DNA of 64,000 nucleotides from Actinomycetota bacterium (GCA_035765775.1 DASTWV010000004.1:1-64000), one strand, 5' to 3'. Positions 34,698 through 44,222 are shown, counted from the first letter of the stretch. Numbers and translations: made by a program. Notes: a model not told the origin generated them from the letters alone.

Positions 34698-36235
34698 AGA
34701 CGTCCGCTGATCTCGAGACCCGGCCCGAGGGCGACCTCGCCGCCCTCCTCGTTCCCTTCCGCCGCCGGGCGCTCGCCGACGAGGCCCTGCGCTGGGGGCT
34801 GCGGGCAGTGGCAGGCGTGGCCGCCTGGGCGGTCGCCGTCCTGTTCGTCTCCCGCCTGTGGGCGTGGTCCGCGGCCCGCACGGGGTGGGCGGTGGGCGCC
34901 GGCGTGCTGGTCCTTTTTGCGGTTGCCGGGTGGGTCCGAAGCCGCCCGGCCCTCACCCAGGTCGCCCGCACGGTGGACGCCCGGCTCGGTCTGGCCGAGC
35001 GCACCGCGTCCGCCCTGGCCTTCGCGAGCACCGAAGGCGAGCTGCCCGCCCTCCTGCGGGCCGACGCCCTCACCGCTCTGCGTGACCGGGAGGCGGGCCA
35101 GGCCTACCCGGCGGCCCGGCACCGGCGTCTCGCACTCATCGCCGCCGGCGCCCTGGCCGTGGCCGTGGCCCTCGCCTTCCTGCCCAATGCCAAGAACACC
35201 GTGATCGCCCAACGCCAGGCCGCCAAGGCCACGGTGAAGACCATCGAGAACCAGATCACCGAACAGCTCCAGCACGTGACCCAGGCGGCTGGCGGCCACC
35301 CGACCAGCCAGCAGAAGGCGATCAAGAATGCCCTCAACCACGCCCAGAGGCAACTCGGCTCGGCGAACACGCCCCAGCAGGCCCAGCGGGCCCTCGCCGC
35401 CCTGAATGACCAGCTGCAGTCCCTCAACAACCCCAGCACCGGGGCGCAGGTGGCCGCCGCCCAGGCGGCGGGTCCGGCGCTCGGGTCCGACCCGGCGTCG
35501 CAGGCCCTGGGTGGGGCCCTGTCCTCCTCGAACCTCAAGGCGGCCGCCCAGCAGGCGCAGGCACTGGCCGATGCCCTCAACAGCCTGACGCCCGCCCAGC
35601 GGGCGCAGCTCGCCCAGAACCTGAGCCAGGCAGCGGCCGCCGCCCAGAACCCGCCCCTGGGGTCCTCGCTGGCCCAGGCGGCGGGAGCCCTGGCCGCGGG
35701 CAACGTCTCGGGGGCGAAGCAGGCCCTGTCGCAGGCGGCCCAGGGGCTCTCGTCGCTGGCCGGGCAGCAGGCGGGCCAGCAGGAGCTGGCCCAGGCGGAG
35801 TCGGCCACCCAGCTGGCCCAGGAGCTGGCCGCCCAGGCCACCGCCGGCCAGGGGCAGGGCCAGGGGCAGGGCCAGGGGCAGGGGCAGGGCCAAGGACAAG
35901 GGTCCGGCCACGGCAGCCCCGGCAGCGGCACCGGCTCGGGCGGTCCCAGCGCCGGGGGCGGTCAGGCAGGCAGCCCTAGCCAGAACGTGTACGTCCCGCC
36001 CAAGGGCCAGGCGCAGGGCACGCAGGTCCCGATCGGCCCCCTCGGCCAGGGCTCGAGCGTGCCCGAGACCGGCTACCAGAGCGTCCTGGGGTCGTACCAG
36101 CAGGTCGAGCTGAACGGCCTCGACCAGACATCGCTCCCCCCGGACGAACAAACCCTCGTGCAGCGGTACTTCAACGGCCTTGATCAGACCGCCGTCGCTC
36201 CAGGCGGAGGAGTGAATGAGGCGCCCCAGCCATGA
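34694..36235 (+). CDS. Membrane-anchored Gln/Ala-rich coiled-coil protein with GQ repeats
   Basis: A 513-residue protein with two or three N-terminal membrane helices (to about residue 170). A long Ala/Gln-rich helical region follows, probably coiled coil (LSQAAQGLSSLAGQQAGQQE). A pure Gly-Gln repeat encoded at 35846-35901 leads to a Gly/Ser/Pro-rich tail. The layout recalls DUF4175-like proteins found in MoxR/vWA operons. It probably spans from membrane to envelope as a structural part. The start overlaps the permease stop (ATGA) and the end overlaps moxR. Confidence 0.6.
   Translation: MKTSADLETRPEGDLAALLVPFRRRALADEALRWGLRAVAGVAAWAVAVLFVSRLWAWSAARTGWAVGAGVLVLFAVAGWVRSRPALTQVARTVDARLGLAERTASALAFASTEGELPALLRADALTALRDREAGQAYPAARHRRLALIAAGALAVAVALAFLPNAKNTVIAQRQAAKATVKTIENQITEQLQHVTQAAGGHPTSQQKAIKNALNHAQRQLGSANTPQQAQRALAALNDQLQSLNNPSTGAQVAAAQAAGPALGSDPASQALGGALSSSNLKAAAQQAQALADALNSLTPAQRAQLAQNLSQAAAAAQNPPLGSSLAQAAGALAAGNVSGAKQALSQAAQGLSSLAGQQAGQQELAQAESATQLAQELAAQATAGQGQGQGQGQGQGQGQGQGSGHGSPGSGTGSGGPSAGGGQAGSPSQNVYVPPKGQAQGTQVPIGPLGQGSSVPETGYQSVLGSYQQVELNGLDQTSLPPDEQTLVQRYFNGLDQTAVAPGGGVNEAPQP
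35846..35901 (+). repeat. 6-bp microsatellite encoding Gly-Gln repeats
   Basis: About nine units of the hexamer GGCCAG/GGGCAG/GGACAA lie in frame within the coiled-coil gene. Slippage here would change the linker length by two residues at a time without breaking the frame. Confidence 0.75.
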
Positions 36236-37248
36236 GCGAGGCCCCCACCATCGCTGCCACCGACGGCCGGCCGGTTACCCCGGAGCAGTTCGCCGCCGCC
36301 GCCGAGACCATCGAGCGCGAGCTGCGCACGGTCATGGTGGGCCAGGCGGCTCTGCTGCGCGACGCCATCACCTGCCTGCTGGCGGGCGGCCACGTCCTGC
36401 TGGAGGGCGTCCCCGGCCTGGGCAAGACGATGCTGGTGCGGACACTGGGCCAGGTGCTGTCGCTGCGCTTCTCCCGGATCCAGTTCACACCCGACCTGAT
36501 GCCCGCCGACATCGTCGGCACCAACATCATCCAGGACACCGACGGGGGCCGGCGCTTCGCCTACCAGCCCGGCCCGCTGTTCGCCAACCTGGTGCTGGCC
36601 GACGAGGTGAACCGGGCGACGCCCAAGACCCAGAGCGCCATGCTGGAGGCGATGCAGGAGCGCTCGGTCACCGTCGGCACCGAGACCCGGCGGCTCCCCT
36701 CCCCGTTCTTCGTCCTGGCCACGCAGAACCCCATCGAGCTGGAGGGCACCTACCCGCTGCCCGAGGCGCAGCTCGACCGTTTCCTCTTCAAGATCCTCGT
36801 CCCGTTCCCGTCGGCCCCCGACCTGATGGAGATCGCCAAGCGGACCACCGGAGAGCACAGCGCCACCCCGAAGGTGGCCGCCGACGCCGCCCTCCTCCTC
36901 GGGATGATCCACCTGGCCCGGGCGGTGCCGATCGCCGACCACGTGCTGGACTACGCCGTCCGCCTGGTGTCCGCCACCCACCCCGACCGCTCTACCTTGG
37001 CCTCGGTCACCCGCTACGTGCGCTTCGGGTCCAGCCCGCGCGGGCTGCAGGCCCTCGTGTCCGCCGGCAAGGTGCGGGCCCTGCTGGCCGGGCGCTACAA
37101 CGTGGCCTTCGAGGACATCACGGCCGCCGCCCTGCCCGCCCTGCGCCACCGGGTGCTGGTCAACTTCGAGGCGGAGGCCGCCGGGGTAGCCGCCGATACG
37201 GTGGTCACCGAGCTGCTGGACGCCGTGGTCCCGGAGCCCGCCCGCTGA
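36232..37248 (+). CDS. MoxR-family AAA+ ATPase
   Basis: A 338-residue ATPase with Walker A EGVPGLGKTML, Walker B LVLADEVNRA, the MoxR phrase IQFTPDLMPADIVGTNI, sensor 1 FVLATQNPIELEGTYPLPEA and an arginine finger in QLDRFLF. MoxR proteins act as chaperones that insert cofactors or activate partner vWA proteins. The DUF58 gene 22 bp downstream and the two vWA genes supply those partners. Intact and of normal length. Confidence 0.93.
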   Translation: MSEAPTIAATDGRPVTPEQFAAAAETIERELRTVMVGQAALLRDAITCLLAGGHVLLEGVPGLGKTMLVRTLGQVLSLRFSRIQFTPDLMPADIVGTNIIQDTDGGRRFAYQPGPLFANLVLADEVNRATPKTQSAMLEAMQERSVTVGTETRRLPSPFFVLATQNPIELEGTYPLPEAQLDRFLFKILVPFPSAPDLMEIAKRTTGEHSATPKVAADAALLLGMIHLARAVPIADHVLDYAVRLVSATHPDRSTLASVTRYVRFGSSPRGLQALVSAGKVRALLAGRYNVAFEDITAAALPALRHRVLVNFEAEAAGVAADTVVTELLDAVVPEPAR

Positions 37249-37270
37249 ACTCCTGCTGCCCGCCGGCTTC

Positions 37271-38203
37271 GTGACCCCCGCCTTCGCGGTCGCCGGCCCG
37301 CACGACGTCGGGCTCTCCCCGGCCCTGCTCGCCCGGCTGGACCGGTTGACCTTCCGCTCCCGGCGGCCGGTCGTGGGGTCAGGGGCCGGGCAGCGGATCT
37401 CGCCCCGGCCCGGGACCTCGGCCGAGTTCTCCGACTACCGGACCTACGTGGCGGGCGACGACTTCCGCCGGGTGGACTGGAACGCCTACGCCCGCCTCGA
37501 CCGCCTCATGCTGCGCCTGTATCTCGGCGAGGAGGACCTGTCGGTCCACCTGTTCGTGGACACCAGCGCCTCGATGCACTGGGGCGAGCCCGCCAAGGAC
37601 GCCGCTGCCCGCTCCATCGCCGCCGCTCTCGCCTACGTGGGGCTCTCGGGCTTCGACCGCCTCGGAGTCGCCGGCTTCGCCGACCGGGTCACCGGGCTGC
37701 TGCGCCCCCAACGCGGCCGCCAGAGCTGCCCCCGGGTCTGGGGCACCCTGCGCCGGCTGGGCTCCCAGTCGACCGGCCCGGCCAGCGACTTCACCACCCT
37801 CCTCCCGGTCACCCGCTCACTGCGCCCCGGGATCACGGTGATCCTCTCCGACTTCCTCACCCCGCTCGGCGGCGAGGACCGGCCGGCCACCCTGGGCACG
37901 GCCCTCGCCGCCCTCCGGGGGGCCCGCCAGCAGGTGACCCTCCTGCAGGTGCTGGCCCCCCAGGAGCTGGACCCGGTGGTCGCGGGCGACGTCGCCCTCA
38001 CCGACGTCGAGACCGGCGCCCGCGTGGACGTCACCGTCACCCCGGCACTCATCGCCGCCTACCGGGATGCCCTCGAGGAGCACACGGAACGGCTGCGCGC
38101 CCTGGCCCGCGCCCACCAGGCCCTCTACCGCCGGGTACGCAGCGACGAGCCCCTCGATCTCGTGGTCGTGGACGTGTTCCGGCGCATCGGCCTGCTCACC
38201 TGA
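37271..38203 (+). CDS. DUF58 domain protein (vWA-like)
   Basis: A 310-residue soluble protein with the DUF58 hallmark segments SAEFSDYRTYVAGDDFRRVD and WNAYARLDRLMLRLY, and a vWA-like fold with a MIDAS-type start (HLFVDTSASMHWG, DxSxS). DUF58 proteins are standard partners of MoxR ATPases. The gene starts with GTG 22 bp after moxR. A repeat-bearing spacer of 255 bp separates it from the first vWA protein gene. Confidence 0.88.
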   Translation: MTPAFAVAGPHDVGLSPALLARLDRLTFRSRRPVVGSGAGQRISPRPGTSAEFSDYRTYVAGDDFRRVDWNAYARLDRLMLRLYLGEEDLSVHLFVDTSASMHWGEPAKDAAARSIAAALAYVGLSGFDRLGVAGFADRVTGLLRPQRGRQSCPRVWGTLRRLGSQSTGPASDFTTLLPVTRSLRPGITVILSDFLTPLGGEDRPATLGTALAALRGARQQVTLLQVLAPQELDPVVAGDVALTDVETGARVDVTVTPALIAAYRDALEEHTERLRALARAHQALYRRVRSDEPLDLVVVDVFRRIGLLT

Positions 38204-38237
38204 CCCCGTACGCCATGCATCCCAGCCGCCGACTACC

Positions 38238-38373
38238 CTCCCCGTGGACTGTCTGTGAGTGTTCCGCGTCGCTGTACGGGACTGGGCACTCACAGACACG
38301 TGGCCGCCGCCCCCTCCCGGTGGGCTGCCTGTGAGTGTTTCGCGTCGCTATACGGGACTGGGCACTCACAGAC
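38238..38373. repeat. Two copies of a 60-bp palindromic repeat, 76 bp apart
   Basis: Copy 1 (38238-38297) and copy 2 (38314-38373) differ at about six of 60 positions. Each ends in the same TACGGGACTGGGCACTCACA stretch and each contains an inverted repeat. In copy 1 this is GTCTGTGAGTG (38251-38261) with CACTCACAGAC (38287-38297), perfect over 11 bp; copy 2 has one mismatch (38327-38337 with 38363-38373). They fill the spacer between the DUF58 and first vWA genes. Confidence 0.85.
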
Positions 38374-38458
38374 TTCCTCGGGGCGGCCCAACTGCCTCGG
38401 ATCCGGCACCCGAAGGTCCAGCTAGCCCGCCGCCCGCCGCGGCCACGGTCGCGCGCTG

Positions 38459-40273
38459 GTGACCTTCCTCGCCCCGGCTGCCGCCGCCTTCGGCGTCATC
38501 GTGCCGGCGATCGTCGCCCTGTACTTCCTCAAGGTCCGCCGGACCCCCGTCCCGGTCTCCAGCACGTTGCTGTGGCGTTCGATGATCAAGGATCGCCAGG
38601 CCAGCGTCCCCTGGCAGCGCCTGCGCATCTCGTGGCTGCTCATCCTGCAGATCCTGGCGGCCATCGCCCTGGTGCTGGCCCTCATGCGCCCCGCCCAGAG
38701 CGCGCCGGCTCCGTTGGCGGGCCACACCATCGTGCTCATCGACGCCTCGGCCACCATGCAGGCCACCGACGTCCACCCGAGCCGCTTCCAGGAGGCCAAG
38801 TCCCAGGCGGCCAAGCTGATCGGCGAGGTCAAGGCGGGCGACCGGATGACCTTGATGGTGCTCGACGGCAACCCGCGGGTGGTCGCCGACAGCGTCGGGA
38901 ACCAGGGCCCCCTGCGCCATGCCCTCGACACCCTCCAGCCGGGCGACGGTCCTGCCGACCTGCAGGGTGCCCTGGCGCTGGCCGCCTCGGTGTCCGGGTC
39001 GGGTACGGACACCCAGCTGGTGGTGCTGTCCGACGGGATCACCGAGCCGGTGGTCGCCCCGGTGGCGCTCCCCTTCCAGGTCACCTTCCACGCCATCGGG
39101 GCCTCGGGTGAGGACCTCGCCATCACCGCGCTGTCGGCCCAGCCCGGCGACACCGGCCAGCAGGCCTTCGCCCATGTGCAGAACACTGGCCGCCAGCGCC
39201 GGTCGGCGACGGTCAACCTCAGCGTGGACGGGCGCCTGACCAACGCCCGCACCATCGCCCTGGACGGCGGGGCGGGCCAGGACCTCACCTTCCCACTGCC
39301 GCCGGGCGCCCAGCAACTCCACGCCACCCTCGACCCGGGCGACGCCTTCGCCCTGGACGACTCGGCCTGGGCCCTCGCCCGCCCGGCCCGCGGCTACCGG
39401 GTCCTGCTGGTGAGCAACGGCAACGTCTTCCTCCAGCAGGCCCTGAGCCTCGTGCCCGGGATCACGGTCACCTCCGTGAGCGCGACGGCCAGCGCCTACA
39501 GCGCCGAGCCCCCCGCCGACCTCTACGTCTTTGACCAGTTCACCCCGCCCACCCTGCCCGCCGCGCCGGTGCTGCTGGTGGACCCGCCGAGCGGGGCGGC
39601 GGGGGCCATGGGCAACGCCTTCTCCCCGGGCCCGCTGGAGCCGGCCGGGCCGAACCCGCTCCTCACCGGCCTGACACTCAGCGACGTCCACGTCGCCGCC
39701 GCCCACGACCTGACGAAATCCGGCTTCGGCCAGCCCCTCATCACCTCGCCCGGGGGGCCGGTCGTGGAGCTGCGGCAGCCGCCGGCCGCACCGGCCCGGG
39801 GCGTGCTGATCGGGTTCGACCTGCACGAGTCCGACCTGCCGCTGCGCACCGCCTTCCCGGTGCTCATCGACCGCCTGACCGGCTGGCTGCTCCCCCAGAC
39901 CACGCAGGCCACCTACCACCCGGGCGATGAGGTCGGGATCGCCGAGACCGGCAGCGACCTCGGCGTCATCCGCCCCAACGGCCACCTCGACGCCCTGACC
40001 GCCGCCCAGCCGCTCGTCTTCGCCGACACCGGGACGCCGGGCGTCTACACCGTCGTCCGGGTGAGCGGTGGGAGCCGTTCGACGCTGTCCCGCTTCGTGG
40101 TGAACGCTGTCCCGGCACCGATCGCCCCGGTCCCCCAGCTCACCCTCGCCCAGGGGGCGGGCGGGCCCCGGGCAGCCCGGCGCTCCCAGCGCACCGAGTG
40201 GTGGCCCTGGGCGGCGGCGGCCGCCCTGGTGCTCCTGACCGCCGAGTGGGCGGTGTTCCACCGTGGCCTCTAG
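38459..40273 (+). CDS. BatA-like membrane protein with von Willebrand factor A domain
   Basis: A 604-residue protein. Two N-terminal membrane helices flank LKVRRTPVPVSSTLLWRSMI, the aerotolerance-regulator (BatA) N-domain. A vWA domain follows with a degenerate MIDAS (LIDASATMQA; the usual DxSxS third serine is Thr), then a long beta-rich region and a C-terminal membrane helix (WWPWAAAAALVLLTAEWAVF). It probably works with MoxR and DUF58 at the membrane. GTG 38459 is used. It overlaps the next gene by 11 bp. Confidence 0.8.
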   Translation: MTFLAPAAAAFGVIVPAIVALYFLKVRRTPVPVSSTLLWRSMIKDRQASVPWQRLRISWLLILQILAAIALVLALMRPAQSAPAPLAGHTIVLIDASATMQATDVHPSRFQEAKSQAAKLIGEVKAGDRMTLMVLDGNPRVVADSVGNQGPLRHALDTLQPGDGPADLQGALALAASVSGSGTDTQLVVLSDGITEPVVAPVALPFQVTFHAIGASGEDLAITALSAQPGDTGQQAFAHVQNTGRQRRSATVNLSVDGRLTNARTIALDGGAGQDLTFPLPPGAQQLHATLDPGDAFALDDSAWALARPARGYRVLLVSNGNVFLQQALSLVPGITVTSVSATASAYSAEPPADLYVFDQFTPPTLPAAPVLLVDPPSGAAGAMGNAFSPGPLEPAGPNPLLTGLTLSDVHVAAAHDLTKSGFGQPLITSPGGPVVELRQPPAAPARGVLIGFDLHESDLPLRTAFPVLIDRLTGWLLPQTTQATYHPGDEVGIAETGSDLGVIRPNGHLDALTAAQPLVFADTGTPGVYTVVRVSGGSRSTLSRFVVNAVPAPIAPVPQLTLAQGAGGPRAARRSQRTEWWPWAAAAALVLLTAEWAVFHRGL

Positions 40274-43034
40274 CCTCATCCAGCTCGCCCACCCGGCCCT
40301 CGGGGCCGTGGCGTTCCTGGCGCCGGTGGCGGCCGTGGCGATCTGGCTGGCGATGCCGCCCCCGCTCTCCCGGCGCCGGGGCCGGCTGTCACTCGGGATC
40401 CACCTGCTGGTGCTCCTCCTGCTCGCCGCCGCCATCGGCGGACTGGCCTTCGCCCGGGCGCCGCACGCCCAGAGCCTGGTGGCCGTGGTGGACCGCAGCG
40501 CCAGCACCGCCGGCGGCGCCCAGCAGGAGACTGAGGCCGTCGCCGCCCTGCAGCGCACCCTGACGGGGGCCAACGAGCTGGGCGTCGTCACCACCGGCGA
40601 GCAGGCGCTGGTCGAGCAGCCCCCGGCCCCGGCGGGCGCGGCGCCGGCGTTCACCACCTTCCAGACCAGCCCGGACGCCGACTTCACCGATCTCGAAGCC
40701 GGGTTGCGCCTCGGCGCCTCGGTGATGCCGACCACCACCCTGCAGCACATCGTGGTCGTCTCCGACGGGCAGCAGAACCTGGGCGACGCGGTCTCCGAAG
40801 CCCGGTCCCTGCGCTCCCAGGGGGTCCGGGTTGACGTCCTCCCGGTCGCCGTGCCCACCGGTGCCGAAGCCCGGGTGGACTCGGTGCACGCCCCGTCCAG
40901 CCTCCCGGCCGGGGCATCGACCCAGGTCCAGGTGGTCATCGACTCCAACGTGACCCAGACCGCCGCCCTGTCGGTGTCGGTCGACCAGACCCAGGTCTAC
41001 CAGGCGCCGGTCAGCCTGGGCGCCGGCCAGACCACCGTGAACGTGCCGCTGCCGCCGGCGGTCTCGGGGTTCCACTCCATCACGGCCCAGATCTCGCCCC
41101 CGCAGGACACCTACGCCCAGAACAACGTGGGCGCCGCCCTCCTCCAGGTGACCGGTCCCGAGCGGGTGCTGGTGGTCGAGGGCGCCCCGGGGCAGGGGGC
41201 CAACGTCGCCAATGCCCTGAAGGCGGCTGCCCTCAACCCCACCACGGTGCCGCCCGCCGCCGTGCCCGCCACCCTCGCCGGGCTGGCCGCCTACTCGGCG
41301 GTGGCCCTGGTGAACGTTCCCGCCTCGGCTCTGAGCGCGGCGCAGATGGGCACCCTGCAGGCGGGCGTGCGGGACCTGGGCACCGGCCTGGCCGCCTTCG
41401 GGGGCCAGGACTCCCTGGGGCCGGGCGGGTACGCCGGCACCCCGCTGGACTCGACCCTCCCGGTCTCGGCCCAGCTGCCCCAGCAGCTGAAGAAGCCACC
41501 GGTGGCGGTCGTGCTCTGCCTGGAGACGATGGAGGACCCGCAGGCCGACGTCGTCGAGCGGGGGGCGGCGGTGGCCCTGGTCAACCAGCTCACCCCACAG
41601 GACTTCGTCGGGATCACCGACGGGGCGTCCGGGCTCGCCGTGCCCCTGCAGAGCGCGGCCAACAAGTCGGCAATCGACAACGCCATCCAGACCATGTCCT
41701 TTGGCGATCCCTCGACCTACTCGCCCTTCCTGAACGAGGCGGCCAAGGCCCTGAGCGCCAACCCCGGAACCAACCTGAACGCCAACAAGTTCATCGTGTT
41801 GGTGGGCGACGGCGACGCCTCGGACGACTACAACGGCGAGGGCAAGGCGCTGGCCGCCCAGGGCATCAGCGCCTCGGCCGTGGGCATCAATGTCCACTCC
41901 CAGTCGACGTTCATGACCAACATGCAGGCCTTCGCCACCGGGGGCGGCGGCGACTTCTTCGAGTCCGACAACCCTTCCCAGCTCCCCCAGCTCCTGCTCC
42001 AGGAATCGCAGAAGTCCCTGAAGCCGTGGGTGGTGCAGGGCAGCTTCACCCCGGCCCTCCACACTGCGAGCCCTGCCCTGGGCGGGGTGAACCCGTCGAC
42101 TCTGCCCCCGATCGACGCCTACGTGGCCGAGACCACCAAGCCGGCCGCCCAGGACGTGCTCACCTCGCCGGCCGGCGACCCCGTGCTGGCCACCTGGCAG
42201 TACGGCCTCGGCCGGGCGGCCACCTGGACCAGCGACACCGACGGGCTGTGGACCAGGGCGCTCCTGGCGTCGCCGCAGTCGGGGACCCTGCTGGCCAACA
42301 TCGTGGCCTGGACGCTGCCCACCCCCAGCGACTCGGCCCTCAACCTCCAGACCAGCGTCCAGGGCAACCAGGGCGCGATCACGGCCCAGCTGGCCACCTC
42401 GACCGCGCTGCCGGCCGGCGCCCAGGTGGTGGCCACGGTCGCCGGCCCCGACCTCTCCGGCGTGCAGGTCCCCCTCACCGCCACCGGCCCGGGCACCTAC
42501 GTCGGGAATTTCCCCGCCGGCCAGACCGGCAGCTACCTGGTGCACGTCTCGGCGTCGTCCGGGGGCACCGTCCTGCACAGCACCCTGGGCGGGGTGGCGA
42601 TTGCCTACTCCCCCGAGTACCAGTTCCTCGGCACCAACGCCGCCTTCCTGCGCCAGCTGGCCACGGCGGGGGGCGGGACGGTGCTGCCCAGTGCCGCTGC
42701 CGCCTACCGGGTGCGCCTCCCCCGGCTGTCGGTCAGCGAGGCGCTCACCGCCTGGCTGCTCGCCCTGGCAGCCCTCCTGGTCCCGATCGACATCGCCGCC
42801 CGGCGCCTGGTGGTCTCCCGGGCCGACACGAAGGTGTGGGCCGAGGCCGTCCGCCCCCCCGCCGCCCCGGCCGAGGTGGAGCCGACCCTGCTGCGCCTGC
42901 GGGGACGGCTGGACCGCCGGGCGGGTGGAGCCGAGAAGGCGAAGCCGGAGCCAGCCACGCCCTCAGCGCAGCCGGCCGAGGAACCGGAAGACCTGGCCGC
43001 CCGCCTGCTGGCCAAGCGGAAGAAACAGCCCTAA
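40263..43034 (+). CDS. Large membrane vWA protein (BatA/B-like)
   Basis: A 923-residue protein. Two N-terminal membrane helices precede a vWA domain with a canonical MIDAS start (VVDRSASTAGG, about 75-85). A second vWA or glutamine-amidotransferase-like region (VVLCLETMEDPQADVVERGA, then KFIVLVGDGDASDD), an Ig-like segment and a C-terminal helix (ALTAWLLALAALLVPIDIAA) with a charged tail follow. It resembles the large vWA proteins at the end of MoxR operons. It is the last gene of the series and is followed by a strong hairpin. The partner or cargo is unknown. Confidence 0.8.
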   Translation: MASSLIQLAHPALGAVAFLAPVAAVAIWLAMPPPLSRRRGRLSLGIHLLVLLLLAAAIGGLAFARAPHAQSLVAVVDRSASTAGGAQQETEAVAALQRTLTGANELGVVTTGEQALVEQPPAPAGAAPAFTTFQTSPDADFTDLEAGLRLGASVMPTTTLQHIVVVSDGQQNLGDAVSEARSLRSQGVRVDVLPVAVPTGAEARVDSVHAPSSLPAGASTQVQVVIDSNVTQTAALSVSVDQTQVYQAPVSLGAGQTTVNVPLPPAVSGFHSITAQISPPQDTYAQNNVGAALLQVTGPERVLVVEGAPGQGANVANALKAAALNPTTVPPAAVPATLAGLAAYSAVALVNVPASALSAAQMGTLQAGVRDLGTGLAAFGGQDSLGPGGYAGTPLDSTLPVSAQLPQQLKKPPVAVVLCLETMEDPQADVVERGAAVALVNQLTPQDFVGITDGASGLAVPLQSAANKSAIDNAIQTMSFGDPSTYSPFLNEAAKALSANPGTNLNANKFIVLVGDGDASDDYNGEGKALAAQGISASAVGINVHSQSTFMTNMQAFATGGGGDFFESDNPSQLPQLLLQESQKSLKPWVVQGSFTPALHTASPALGGVNPSTLPPIDAYVAETTKPAAQDVLTSPAGDPVLATWQYGLGRAATWTSDTDGLWTRALLASPQSGTLLANIVAWTLPTPSDSALNLQTSVQGNQGAITAQLATSTALPAGAQVVATVAGPDLSGVQVPLTATGPGTYVGNFPAGQTGSYLVHVSASSGGTVLHSTLGGVAIAYSPEYQFLGTNAAFLRQLATAGGGTVLPSAAAAYRVRLPRLSVSEALTAWLLALAALLVPIDIAARRLVVSRADTKVWAEAVRPPAAPAEVEPTLLRLRGRLDRRAGGAEKAKPEPATPSAQPAEEPEDLAARLLAKRKKQP

Positions 43035-43059
43035 CCGCTCGGGCGCAGGGCCGAGTTGG

Positions 43060-43094
43060 TGGCGCGATGTCTCCACTGTGGATACATCGCGCCA
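43060..43094. terminator. Hairpin between convergent genes
   Basis: TGGCGCGATGT (43060-43070) and ACATCGCGCCA (43084-43094) form a perfect 11-bp stem with a 13-base loop. It lies between the end of the MoxR/vWA series and the convergent metal-binding protein gene, so it can stop transcription from either side. No U-tract follows. Confidence 0.65.
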
Positions 43095-43135
43095 GCTTTC
43101 GCCCTCAGCCGGGTCCCCAGGTGTGTGTAGCCCGG

Positions 43136-43357
43136 CTAGCCCGCGGCAACCCCCGCCACCTCGTAGCCCTCGCCCTGGATGGCGGTGACGATCGAGTCGT
43201 GGCCCACCGCAGCGGCGTCGTAGGCGATGGTGACGTCCTTGCGGTCGAGGTCGACCTTCACACTGCTCACCCCGGCCAGGGCCCCCACGGCGCCCTCAAT
43301 TGCAGAAACGCAGTGATGGCAGGTGACTTCGGGTACGGAGAGCACTTCCTGAACCAT
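43136..43357 (-). CDS. Heavy-metal-associated domain protein (copper chaperone-like)
   Basis: A 73-residue ferredoxin-like fold with the metal-binding pair C13 and C16 in PEVTCHHCVSAIEGAVG; the usual GMxCxxC methionine is replaced (EVTCHHC). It probably binds Cu(I) or another soft metal and passes it on in the cytoplasm. AGGAGG is nine bases before the ATG. No copper ATPase or CsoR-like regulator is adjacent, so its partner lies elsewhere. Confidence 0.85.
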   Translation of the reverse strand: MVQEVLSVPEVTCHHCVSAIEGAVGALAGVSSVKVDLDRKDVTIAYDAAAVGHDSIVTAIQGEGYEVAGVAAG

Positions 43358-43484
43358 GGCCGCTTCCTCCTGAGGCGTCGTCAGCAGTCGTCGACCCATG
43401 CTACTGCCGGCCGCGCGGTAACAGACCCGGAGCACCAGGCGCAGCAATGCTGACGGAACCCTCAGACTTAGCAGGCACCGATGC

Positions 43485-44222
43485 TCAGGACGCCAGCAGC
43501 AGGCTCACCAGGAAGTGTGCGCCGATCGCCGTCAGCACCGCCACGTAGAGCAGACCCGTCGCCGACTGCGTCGAGCGGGCCCACACCGTGGAGCGGACCA
43601 TGAGGCCCAGGCCGGCGGTCCCCGCGATGAGCAGCACCCAGGCCCACCAGTAGCTGGCGGCCGACATCTGCACCAGCCCGGGCAGCACCGCCCGCAGCAG
43701 CCGGCCCCGGGTGGCGACGCCCGCCACCACCACCGCCCCGATCGATGCCAGCATGATCCGGGTAGCCCCCTTCAGGGGCTCGAGGGGGAGGCGGGGCTGG
43801 GTGAGGTACCAGTGCCCCAGCACCATGGCGTGGGTAACGGCTCCCAGGAAGAAGGCGCCGCTCACCGACAGCACCACGCCGTCGCCGCAGCCACCGCAGC
43901 TCCGGGACCCGCCCTGCACGATGAGCCACACGCCCAGCCCGGAGGCCAGAGCCCCGGTCAGGATCTCCAGCGCCGGGCGCTGGGTGTACACCATGACCAG
44001 GAACAGGGCCATGAGCCCGGTGAGCACGAAGCCCTCCACCCGCAGCGTCCCCTTCAGGGCGAACGACAGGGCAGCGAGCAGGGGGACGATGCAGTAGGTG
44101 GCCGCCCGGTAGTGGCCGCGGTCGACCACCCGCCAGCCCAGCATGGTGATCCACATGAGGAGGAACGTCCCGGCGAGCGTCTCGACGCCGACGAGGATAA
44201 AGGCGCCAGCCGGGCCTTGCAC
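43485..44222 (-). CDS. Polytopic membrane protein of unknown function
   Basis: A 245-residue protein with about eight hydrophobic helices. Points of interest are a Cys-rich loop (GGSRSCGGCGDG), two histidines in the helix AVTHAMVLGHWYL and a late histidine (AIGAHFLVSLL). These could hold a heme or metal, but no family is recognised. The start is GTG 44222. It lies 17 bp downstream of the DUF1232 gene stop on the same strand, so the two may be cotranscribed. Confidence 0.6.
   Translation of the reverse strand: MQGPAGAFILVGVETLAGTFLLMWITMLGWRVVDRGHYRAATYCIVPLLAALSFALKGTLRVEGFVLTGLMALFLVMVYTQRPALEILTGALASGLGVWLIVQGGSRSCGGCGDGVVLSVSGAFFLGAVTHAMVLGHWYLTQPRLPLEPLKGATRIMLASIGAVVVAGVATRGRLLRAVLPGLVQMSAASYWWAWVLLIAGTAGLGLMVRSTVWARSTQSATGLLYVAVLTAIGAHFLVSLLLAS

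Noticed and set aside
38238-38373. CRISPR array
   Set aside because: Only two units, palindromic over most of their length, with no spacer series or cas genes.
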